The notes beneath the pieces are model-generated. The model saw nothing but the letters and a program-made list of their open reading frames with translations. It made no database searches and had not been told where the DNA came from. A stretch of DNA of 64,000 nt from Valencia hispanica. Lineage: Eukaryota; Chordata; Actinopteri; Cyprinodontiformes; Valenciidae. A program made the position numbers and the translations under genes. This document shows positions 1 to 9,719 of the stretch, one piece after another (positions within the stretch are counted from its first letter, which is position 1; every line of letters starts with the position of its first letter). The stretch covers positions 47,639,041-47,703,040 of the forward strand of contig OY747714.1 of assembly GCA_963556495.2 (NCBI GenBank). Direction: 5' to 3'.

Positions 1-3000
1 ACCTGGAGTAAGCATCCAGCACCTTGTCAGGTGGGTGGAGGAGATCAGATTTAAAGTGACAGTAACAGTCCTGACCTTCAACAGAGATCCAGCTGGATGG
101 AGACTCTCCATGACCCCTGATGTAACACCTGTAGAGGCCTTCATCAGAGCTGGTCACCTGGTGGAGGGTCATGTGACCTGCAGGCTCAGTCCTGATGAGG
201 GAGCCATCTTTATAGAAATCAGTACCTGGGAGGTTGGAGGGAGTGGTCTTTGTCTGACAGCTCAGAGTGACGTCATCTCCCTCCATCACAGGGAGGACAG
301 GACTCTGCAGGATCACTGATCCACCTCAACACAGAGACAAACTACAGCATTTCATCCATTTCCACATCAGCTTCATCAACACTAACTCCACAGTCTGATC
401 TTACCAGTGATGATGAGCTGGATGATGCTGCTGGATGCTCCCTCTCTGGACTCACACCAGTAGACTCCAGTATCCAGGGAGATGATGTGGCTGACGTTGC
501 AGGAGGAACCGACCGCCTCCCCCCAGTCCGTTCCACACTGACCTCTGGTTTCTTTGGTTGTGTTTCTCTTCAGGGTCCACACGGCAGCGCTGTCGTCCTC
601 CTCGCAGCTCAGGACCACAAACTCTCCTTCGAAGAACTGTGAGCTGCTCTTACTCACCGTAAGGCGACCTGAGGAGAAGCAGGAGCGCTCCGTCACAAGA
701 ACACCAAGTTCACACGTTTTTATCTCACAACCTCAAACTTTAATCGGTTCGAAGTCGTTCTTCGTTGTCAAGAGGAAGAAAAATTATTTTTACATCTTTA
801 CTCCAAAAGCTCTGAATAAAATCTAATCAGTAACCAGAATCCATCTGTGTTTAATGTAATCTATTTATGACTGCAGCTGTTCTGGTTCTGGTCTCAGAGG
901 TTCCTTAGAGAACAACTAGCATGACGGAGACCCAGGAACCAAGCAGCAGGTCAGGGAGGAGGTTCTGGTCCAGTTTAAAGCAGGGTCAGGTTCTACTCTG
1001 TTCAATCCACCATCTGGACCTGGACAGAGGATGGACCAGCTGCAGACCTACCAGGACATGGAGATCCTGAACTTTAGGTCTAGTTTCTTGTTAACACGGA
1101 ATATTGCTGCCATCTATTGGCCTTTTTAAGGAAGTGCCACCATGTTTCCATATTAGGCCAGTGCGTATTTCTCATTACCTCTGCGGTCCATTTTCAGTTT
1201 CTTTGAGCAGCGGCTGTGCGTTGCACTCTGTGTGTCATGATGTGTATTTCTGCTTTTGTGCATGCTGCCTTTACGGCACAGCGCTGTCTGGAAGGACAGA
1301 ACATGCTGACCCTTGGTCGTTAACAGGAAAATGACCTTTTATTGACTTAAAAGACGTTTCTAACAAGTCGTTTCTTAACAGAGAGAGAGGCGGGGTCCAT
1401 CACCAGTCCATCACAGAGACAAAGAAGCAAGCATGCATTCGTACTCAATTATAATTCTGACTCTGTGCTGTGACCCTCCTGCCTACATATCGGATCTGTT
1501 AGAACTTCATTCCTCTTCTCAGCCAGTCAAAGGCTGTTGGTTGTCCTCCAAATTTGTTTTAAGACCAGAGGAGACAGATCTAATAGGGCCGTGGCCCCAA
1601 AGGTTGTGCGATGCATTGGCTCCATTTTTACGTTGTCTTTACCATATTTATTCCTTCAGACAGCAGCTGAAGACGCTTTTATTCATACTGGCTTTTACCT
1701 CAATTTCAGCTGTATTATTTTATGTTTAATCAATTTGACTTTGCTTGGATGTTTTTGTCTCTTTGGTTTTATGTGCATGCTGTTGTTTATCATTGTAAAG
1801 CACTTTGAGTTCAGGTAAGTAAACCAATCAAAACAATAAAAAAAGATTCCCATGAGAGCATCTGAGCATCATCTCAATGCATCTACCTAACCGGGAGCTG
1901 AAGAGTCACTGAGGCTTTGGAGAGCGTCGGAGGCTGCATTGAACACAGAGTGGCGGTGACAGATCACTGCCGCTTAACCACTGATGAAGAATTTTGTTCC
2001 CTGATTTCAAAACTTTGGCTGAAGTATTGCTCGTAACTCCAGTCTCCAGTGTGGCAGCGGGGCGTTCAGGCCACAGCAGGAGAAACGTTCATCATTAATA
2101 CATGTAGCTCATCAATCTGCTCCACGTGTGATGGCACGATGTGGATTCTCTGTTCAGTTTGTTCGGCTTGAATATTAATTCGAAAGAATGTCAATTATAT
2201 ACTAATGAATATGTCACTATTACTACTATTATTTTAGACATTTACAGGTAAAAATTCACATTTAAAAATACTTTTTCTGATCCCAGAGGCAAATTAAATG
2301 TTGTTGTAGCTCATATAATTAATTCTTTAAGAAGTTTTGTAGTTTTCATGATGGCTGTGGGCAGGACAGGATCTCCTGTAGCGGTCTGTATTGCAGCGAA
2401 ACTGAAGAAGCCTCTGACTGAAGACACTCTGTTGTTGTATGACAGTCTCATGTAGAGCATGCTCAGCTTTGTCCATAATTTTTTTGATTTTATGAAGAAT
2501 CCTTCTTTGCATTATCATCTCCAGATGTTCCACAGTAGTGCCCAGAACAGAACCAGTCTTCTTTATCAGGTTGTTGAGCCTTTTTAAGTTCCTGGCTCTG
2601 ATGCTGCTACCCCAACAGATGACGGCTGAAGAGATTACACTCTCCACAACAGACTTGTAGAAAATCTGCAGCATCTTGCTGCAAACCTTGAAGGACCTAA
2701 GCTTCCACAAGAAGTACAGTCTGCTCTGTCCCTTCTTGTAGACGGTTTCACTGTTCAGTCTCCAGTCCAGTCTGTTGTCAAGGTGAACTTTGAGGTACTT
2801 ATACCCCTCAACCACCTCCTCTTCTTCTCCGATGATGGAAACAGTGTTTCTAAGTATTTCTGCAGATCACAGGTCTCTGATTTGCACTGGAGGTCTAAGG
2901 TGTACAGAGTGAAAAGGATTGGTGAGAGTACGGTCCCCTGTGGTTCTCCAGTGCTGCTGACCACCTGGTTTGACACACAGTTCTTCAGTTTCTGTGGTCT

Positions 3001-5956
3001 GTTTGTCAGGTAGTCGTTGAATCAGGTGATTGTTAAGGTATCCACCTGTGTCTTCAGGAGTTTCTGGCGAAGCAAATCAGGCTGATTTGTGTTAAATGCA
3101 CTGGAGAAATCATAGAACATGATCCTCACAGTGCTGCCTGCTTTGTCCAGATGACAGTGGGTTGGTTGAAGCAGGTGTATGATGGCATCTTCAACTCCAA
3201 CTCCACAGCAATAAGCAAACTACAGTGGGTCCTGATACGTTCTTATTTGCTTATTCAGGGGTGCCAACAGGAGTCTCTCCTGGATGTGGGATGTCAGGGC
3301 AACAGGTCTATAGTCATTGATGACTGATGGGTGAGTTCGTTTTGGTACTGGAACAATGCAGGATGTCTTCCACAACACAGGAACCTTCTCCTGAGTTAGG
3401 ATAAGGTTGAAGAGGTGCTGCAGAATCCCACAGACCTGCTCAGGCCTTCAGGACTCTGGGGCTGACACCATCTGGACCTGCAGCCTTGTTCCGGTTCAGT
3501 TTCTCCAGCTGCCTCTTCACCTGACTTCTAGAGACAGACAAGTGGGAGGAGGAGGAAAAAGGGGGTAGCAGCATTTCCTGACTTGGCTAAAGTCTAACTT
3601 GTGGAATCAGAAGAGTCCATGACTGAGGTGAAGGATAAAACATTCGAGGTGTGACAGGAAAGATGTTGGTCAGAAGACGGTGGGATGTCTGTCTGGGAAC
3701 AGGAGAGGGGGATGCTGAGCTAGTTCCTGAGCTGAACCTGTTGAAGAATGTGTTCAGTTCATTGGCTCTGTCAAGACTTCCATCTATCCAATCATTCTTG
3801 TCCTTAAAGTCTGTGATCTTTCTCATTCCTGACCAGACATCTCTGATATTGTTCCTCTGTAGTTTGTTCTTCAGCTTCTTCCTGTATGCCTCATTGTTAT
3901 CTCTGATCTTGACTTTAAATTGCTTCTGTATAGTCCTCAGTAATTCCCTGTCTCCCTCCCTGAATGCTCTGTTTTTTCTTGTTTAGCAGTTGCTTCAGGT
4001 CACTGGTGATCCAGGGTTTGTTATTAGGGAAGCATCTCACTGTTCTGGTGGGGATGATGTTGTCCACACAGAAGTTTATATAGTCAGTCACACACTCAGT
4101 CATGGCATTGATGTCCTCTCCATGTGCTTGGTAAAGAGTCATCCAGTCTGTGGTCGCAAAACAACCCTGCAGGGCTTCTTCAGCTTCCTGTGACCATTTT
4201 CTCACAGTTTTCTTTGTAACAGGTTGCCTCTGAACAAGTGGTTTATATTCTGAACAGAGAAAAACAAGATTGTGATCTGATTGTCCCAGAGGAGGTCTTG
4301 GTTTGGACATGTATGCATCCTTTACATTTGCATAAAACAAATCCAATGTCTTGTTTTCTCTTGTAGAGCAGCTGACAAACTGTTGAAATGTTGGAAGTGT
4401 TTTAGAGAGAGAGGCATGATTAAAATCACCAGATATTGCCACAAATGCATTGGGGTGCTGGGTCTGTAGCTTAGCAATAACAGAACTAATGACATCACAT
4501 GCAGTGTCGGCAACGACTGAAGGTGGAATGTAAACAACTGCCAAAATTACACTGGTGAACTCTCTTGGTAAATAATATGGACGAAAACTTACTACCAAGA
4601 GTTTGACATCTGGGCTGCAGAGACGACACTTCACAGTAACATGTCCTGGATGACACCATCTGTTGTTAACAAGAACAGCTACTCCACCTCCTTTTCTCTT
4701 CCTGCTCTCTTCAGATCTCTGTCTGCTCGTACAGTCAGGAACCCTGGCAGAGAGACGTTGGAGTCGGGGATATGATCCTGCAGCCACATCTCAGTAAAAC
4801 ACATAACACAGCATTCTTGGTACTCTGGCTGAGTCCTTGTAAGGGCTTGGAGTTCATCCATCTTGTTAGCCAGTGATCTCACATTGCCCATTATGATTGA
4901 TGCTCATTGTGATATGCTTGAACTTCCTCCTTCTCTGTCTCCTTTTCGCTCCTGCTCTGCATCCACGTCTCCTCTTTATCAACTCATCAGGGACTTGTGG
5001 CTCCAGTTGAGGTATTATTTCAGCTTTTGTGATGTTAATCAGCTGCTCCCGACTGTAAACCACATTGTTGCCATGGTTACGCATCATAACAAGTTACCAA
5101 AAAGTGAGAAATTAACAGCAAAAATCCTTCAAGCTTCAAAGCACCAAAAACTAGAAAGTATAACGGTAAAAAAATGCAATCTTTCTCAAGAAAACAGAGG
5201 AACCAATGTACAAAAAAAAAAAACTTAATATGTGCCCAACAGAGCCACTCCAACATGCAGCCACCCAGAGCAGCGCAATTCTAGAATACAGATCAAGACC
5301 GGATTTTGTTTGACCCGGTCAGTCAAAATGACCGACAACAGGCGGCTACCTGAGCATCTGACAGCAGAACCAGAGTATGATAACCAGCACAGCTGTTGGC
5401 TGATGGTAGCTATGTTGTGGGTTTGAATGAGAATGTCGCCACTGGCAACCCACAGTACAGAGGGGAGGATGTGCCTGTGGTCTGATAACGGGAGCGTCGG
5501 GCGCTTCATGGCACCAACATGCCAACATGCTTCCTGTTATTCCTCTCCAGGTTGTAAGGCGGACAGATGAACACGCAGTAGAGAAAATGACCAGGAGCAG
5601 CATGCTAACTGCAGCCTGACCTGCACGGCACCACCTTGTGACCATCTAGAGTAGCCCAGATACCGGAGATAAAGGGGAGCTGGTGTTAGATACTACAACA
5701 GAGGTTTACTCACCCTGGACTGTCGCACAACGCAGCAGGAACAGGAAAACTGAAAAAGAACAAAGAAAACTTTGTTTCATGTTTCCTTCTGAGCAGAAAA
5801 CAGAGATGCAGCGATGAGAGGAGACAGAAGATGGTTCAGTTCTGGTGCTTAACAGATCAGAGGAAGCAGGTCTCCCTTCAGAAAAAAAAAGTGTTTTTAT
5901 GGTCAGAAATGTGACTTACAGAGAAGCCATGCCTGCATCCTGCTGCTGGCTGACAT
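1..5956 (-). CDS. FcRL/LITR-like receptor gene C, partial (3' end beyond left edge)
   Basis: Spliced minus-strand gene predicted to encode a leukocyte surface receptor with Ig domains. Exons read in order: leader 5920-5956, 36-nt leader exon 5714-5749, Ig1 405-668, Ig2 76-324. All joins are phase 1 with GT-AG borders. The leader reads [18 protein letters not shown], a good signal peptide. Ig1 shows the Cys...Trp...Cys pattern and the [11 protein letters not shown] signature of teleost FcR-like/LITR D1 domains. Ig2 has LSC...EGLYRC. Transmembrane and tail exons, present in paralogues D and E, would lie left of base 1. The 5-kb intron between the leader and Ig1 holds a dead LINE. The upstream in-frame ATG at 5954-5956 gives six extra residues; the ATG at 5936-5938 gives the more typical leader. 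No frameshift is seen. Family placement rests on motifs, not on a search; FcRL and LITR cannot be separated here. Confidence 0.8.
76..324 (-). CDS. Gene C exon 4, Ig domain 2
   Basis: 249-nt phase-1 exon with [15 protein letters not shown], a FYKDGSLI stretch and DEGLYRC. Donor is GTCAGG, as in the D/E orthologous exons. The length equals that of D and E. Confidence 0.85.
405..668 (-). CDS. Gene C exon 3, Ig domain 1
   Basis: 264-nt phase-1 exon between acceptor TCTCCTCAG and donor GTAAGATCAG. It carries LSCEED (first Cys), the tract [11 protein letters not shown], an extra CG..W...C pair typical of this D1 type, and [16 protein letters not shown] (second Cys). It is intact and six nucleotides shorter than the D/E exon. 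Confidence 0.85.
1537..1835 (+). repeat. L2-like LINE 3' end remnant
   Basis: Plus-strand fragment with a decayed ORF2 C-terminus ([14 protein letters not shown]) and the typical tail TTGTAAAGCACTTTGAGTTC. It is a 5'-truncated retrotransposon stub in the first large intron of gene C. The rest of 669-2260 shows no gene. Confidence 0.6.
2262..5090 (-). mobile_element. Decayed non-LTR retrotransposon (jockey/CR1-type LINE), RT core deleted
   Basis: Minus-strand LINE inside the gene C intron. From 5' to 3' it shows an endonuclease start ([16 protein letters not shown] near 4885), endonuclease core ([30 protein letters not shown], 3915-4787), RT fingers/palm ([15 protein letters not shown] near 2940) and the C-terminus ([13 protein letters not shown], 2327-2815). 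Several frameshifts and stops are present. Between LQKY and [13 protein letters not shown] the reading is far too short, so the RT catalytic DD block is missing. The 3' end carries the decayed CTCTGGGATCA tail, also seen at 59030-59215. The clade is not assigned. Confidence 0.8.
5714..5749 (-). CDS. Gene C exon 2, 36-nt signal-peptide mini-exon
   Basis: Preceded by a strong pyrimidine tract and CAG, followed by donor GTGAGTAAAC. It encodes [11 protein letters not shown] in phase 1 and completes the signal peptide. Its length matches the mini-exons of genes D and E exactly. Confidence 0.75.
5920..5956 (-). CDS. Gene C exon 1, leader start
   Basis: Coding part of the first leader exon. It ends CTTCTCT before donor GTAAGTCAC, phase 1. 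Two in-frame ATGs are available (5954-5956 and 5936-5938); the inner one gives MQAWLL followed directly by the hydrophobic mini-exon. Confidence 0.65.
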
Positions 5957-7619
5957 GAAACCAGCTCTTTGACCAGTTTATTGTCAGTAAGCCCACCTCC
6001 TCATGCTGTAACTGGAACCGCTGTGGTTTCCTGTCCTCAAGTGCTTTGCTGATTGTCTGCATGAAAGCAGAAGAAACCCCCAGTTCAGATGAAACGCTGA
6101 ACTTTTCACAGAGCAACATCCGAAAACTCCACCTGCTGAACGAAGCCTCAGAGCTTCTGTTTGAGGTAAAGTTAATTAGTCTGCTCTAAAAACAACAACA
6201 ACTCGAGATGGAATCAGAGATTATTAACAAGAAACACGAACTGGAAGTTGACGCAGAAAGCAGACCTAACATTTATGTTTATGCTCATTTGTCTTATAAT
6301 TTATCCCTGATGTCCCTTGTTTCTGGAATAACAAAAGAAAATAAATGAAGGAAATCCCAGACGGGTTCTAGCTGACAGCGGAGGGATCCAGAAACAGAAA
6401 CATTAAATCAAACTGGAAGTAAATCATAAAAGGACTCCTAATTAAGACTCTGATGTTGTGTTTTAAAGTGTACTGTGTGCTAGACCACTTTCCACTGAAA
6501 TCACACCTTTAGTTTGTGGTGAAGAGTTTCCTGCTCCCTGCATGCAATAGGTGTCTGACTCTTCAGGCCTTAAATGTCAGGAAGTCTCTTTGAAAAAAAC
6601 AACAACCTTCATGAAGCTCAGCAGAACAAACACTGCAGACCTGCTGCAGAGACCATCACTGTGTATGACTGAAGCATCAGGTAAACTGGAGCTGAGGATG
6701 GGGGATGTCATATATGAAAGGCTGAAAAACATCTTTTTATTTGGTTAAATTCATTCTAATTAATGCAATTAGTGTAGTAGAAGATTTAGCGACCCCTATT
6801 GGTGCACATTGTTAGCACCACTGCTGCTTGATGGGGTAAATTCTGCTGGTGCTTCATCCAATAACTGCCTCTGGGGGGCAGAATAAGTTGAGTAAAAGCG
6901 AAAGGACTTTATCGGTGTTGCACGGTGCGATTCGCAACTAACAAAAACCACAAAGAGCTTTGGGCCGACATTAAAAACAAGCATATAAAGAAACACAACA
7001 ACACCGTAAATACAAACATAAAAGAAGCAATGAATACAAAACTCAGGTGACATCATGCAGCAGAGGACGAGTTACAATTCAGTCTGAATAAATAAATAAA
7101 TAAATAACATTATTCATATTGAAATGTTTCTAAAAGTCACCTCAGTCTTTGTCGAAGGTACTCCAGACAGTTCTGTACAGTCAGTTTATTAAAATGCTTT
7201 ATTAATTTATTAGAAACCTCCGTAAAAAAATATCGACCAATTCTTGATTAGTAGATGTTTTAATTTTGCGTCTGTTTCACAGCTTCATCTGTGGATGTTT
7301 CATTTGAATCGACACCAAGATTAAATCTGCTGTTCAGCACCATGGACAGCGCCACCCACAGGCGTCAGATACCTAGATAGTTAAACTAGATGACTTATTA
7401 AACCAAATAAACACAATAAAAAATGAAGATTTTATATTTTTGTAGTGTTTCTGGTTTACAGAGTGTATCCGTCCGGTCGGCTGATGCTTTCTCCCCGTTA
7501 ACAATTTGTGTTTGTGGCGCCTGTATGACGTGTAATTACGGTAGAGGAGCCGTTTTGTTTTTCACCACAGTTTTGATGCTTTTCTTTCAGTCACAGGAGC
7601 TACAACCTTATATATGAAA
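5957..7619. other. No gene seen: upstream region of gene C
   Basis: AT-rich sequence with only short chance ORFs. It includes an (AAAT)n microsatellite at about 7086-7107. Any gene C promoter should lie here, but no TATA or other element can be supported by eye. Confidence 0.5.
7086..7107. repeat. (AAAT)n microsatellite
   Basis: Five to six perfect AAAT units. Confidence 0.9.
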
Positions 7620-8640
7620 AGCAGATCACAGATCATCTTTTTATTCTCGTCCGTGCATTTGTTACCTCAAGGCTGGACTACTGTAATTCTTTACTATCAG
7701 GAAGTTCACAAAATGCCATTAAAAGCCTTCAGTTGATCCAAAATGCGGCAGCAAGAGTTCTGATGAATATTAAAAAGAGAGATCACATTTCTCCTGTTTT
7801 AGCTTCCCTTCATTGGCTCCCTGTTAAATCCAGAATAGAATTTAAGATCCTTCTTCTTACATACAAAGCCCTTAATAATCAGCTCCATCATACATCAGAG
7901 ATCTAATTGTTCCTAACAGAGCACTTCGCTCTCAGACTGCAGGTTTACTTGTAGTTCCTAGGATCTCTAAAAGTAGAATGGGAGGCAGATCTTTTAGTTA
8001 TCAGGCTCCTCTCCTGTGGAACCAGCTCCCAGCTTTAGTCCGTGAGGCAGACACTCTGTTTACTTTTAAGGCCAGGCTTAAAACTTTCCTTTTTGATAAA
8101 GCTTATAGTTAGAGTGGCTAAGGTCATCCTGAGCTATCTCTGTAGTTATGCCGCTATAGGTTTAGACTGCTGGAGGACAGACTCACCACTTTTCTTCACT
8201 TTGCTACTTTTCTCTCCTACTACTCTCCAGTTGTATTATTTGCTGTTATTTCGACTGTTAACTTTGTTTTCTCTCAGTGTTTTTCTCCCCATAGAAGATA
8301 TACCTGGTCTGGTATCCTGCTTGGCTGCAATGCCCTGTTGGACGGGGGGCATCGACTGGGATGATCCTCCCAGTAACTGAACATCCACTGTGTCCTGTTA
8401 TCAACTTTTTACTTTCTGTAACATAGAAAGTTCTCTTATATCAGATCCTTCTGTGTCTCTGTTCTGTCTTCTTGAACCTCCAGACGGTCGTGGCAGATGG
8501 CCGCTCCTACTGAACCAGGTTCTGGTTCTGCTGGAAGTTTCTTCCTGTTAAAGTGGAGTTACTCCTCTCCACTATCGCTGCATGCTTGCCCAGTATGAGG
8601 GATTGCTGTGGTTCCGTACAATAATCTGCTCAGATTCTAG
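7620..8640 (+). mobile_element. L2/Rex-like LINE, 5'-truncated (ORF2 C-terminus and 3' UTR)
   Basis: Starts abruptly within ORF2 and reads [22 protein letters not shown], then [19 protein letters not shown], the hallmark C-terminal tract of teleost L2-type LINEs. A long 3' UTR follows (GACGGTCGTGGCAGATGG, TCTTCCTGTTAAAGTGGAG). The same 3' UTR occurs in reverse at 44128-45107. Coding is broken after about 90 codons. Confidence 0.85.
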
Positions 8641-8744
8641 TTCATCTTTAGTAAACTTGGATAGCAGTCATTCAGAAGGCAGACCTGATGTTTTAGTTGA
8701 GATTTTACAAACTATCTTTATGATAAATATGATGGGATGATTAA

Positions 8745-9305
8745 CAGTTCATTTTGTTTTGGTACCAGCACATTATAATGTTACTGGCAATGAGGAGGCA
8801 GATAAAATGGGCAAAAGAGGCTGGAAAAAGACAAGAAGTAGATTTAAACATCAACATCAGCAGAGCTGAAAGGAAAATTATGATAAAACAGCAAAAATGA
8901 GGGAAATGTGATGGGAGGAAAAAAGGACAGAGGGAGGAGACAATAATATCTCCACTTAGATTTGGGTTAAATAGTTCTCTGGTCACTATAGGAAAACATC
9001 AAACAGGGAAATGTAATAGTTGTGGAGTAAATGAAACCGTAGAACATGTTCTGTTGGACTGTCAACATTATCAAGAAGAAAGAAGACAACTGATTCATAA
9101 TTTGGGGGAGAAAAAAAAGGATTAAACTTTACATAAAGGATTCAGGATGTGAAAGTTTAATGTCTTTATTTCAGTTTCTAAAACAAACCAATTTGTATCA
9201 TAGGATAAAAGTATTGTTTTCTTTTTCTTCCCACTCCGAGCCAGCTGGTGGCGGTAATGCTCCAAATTACCGTATAACTACTAGAAAAAGGAGAAGAAAA
9301 AAACA
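8745..9305 (+). mobile_element. I/Nimb-type LINE 3' fragment (RNase H end and zinc-knuckle C-terminus)
   Basis: Frame-broken plus-strand remnant. VPAHYNVTGNEEADKM resembles the end of a LINE-encoded RNase H. It is followed by CNSCGVNETVEHVLLDCQHY, the C-terminal Cys-His motif of I-clade elements. The 3' part has GGTGGCGGTAATGC and an AGAAGA-rich tail. It abuts the 5' region of V-set gene A. Confidence 0.7.
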
Positions 9306-9341
9306 CGTTTGAGAGTCACAGCTCTTCTGTGCGCAGCGGTA

Positions 9342-9447
9342 CCGGCCGGTCCGGTTCTTCGGTTCTGTCCTGGTTCTGGTCCGGCTCTTCGGTTCTGTCC
9401 TGGTTCTGGTCCGGCTCTTCGGTTCTGTCCTGGTTCTGGTCCGGCTC
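9342..9447. repeat. 30-bp GC-rich minisatellite upstream of V-set gene A
   Basis: About three tandem copies of a 30-bp unit containing CTCTTCGGTTCTGTCCTGG. It lies some 190-290 bp upstream of the gene A start codon, so in the 5' UTR or promoter. Confidence 0.85.
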
Positions 9448-9634
9448 TGTTCTGCTTCTGGAAGGTTTTACATGCCGGAGGAAAGTATTCCGCTGCTAGC
9501 GGTACCGGTTCGGGGCGGTTTGACTCGTTCTTTGCAGCTCGGTGTTTTTCGGGTTCCCTCCATTGACCCGAACTATCCGAACCATAACCGAACCTGTCGG
9601 GGATCTCTGCTGTTCTCCAGCGGGAGTGTCTCTG

Positions 9635-9719
9635 ATGGAGGCCATGAAAATAGCATCCTGCTTGATCGTCATTCTGGCTTCTAAGTCATCGGAACCGGCA
9701 CCGATTGTTGGCCCAAATG
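9635..9719 (+). CDS. V-set gene A exon 1, leader
   Basis: 85 nt from ATG to donor GTGAGCTG, ending phase 1 after GGCCCAAATG. The corresponding exon of gene B (25408-25579) ends with the same GGCCCAAATG and donor. Confidence 0.65.

Noticed and set aside
3915..4787. 290-codon minus-strand frame as a possible host gene
   Set aside because: It is the endonuclease region of a LINE ([15 protein letters not shown]) with frameshifts on both sides.
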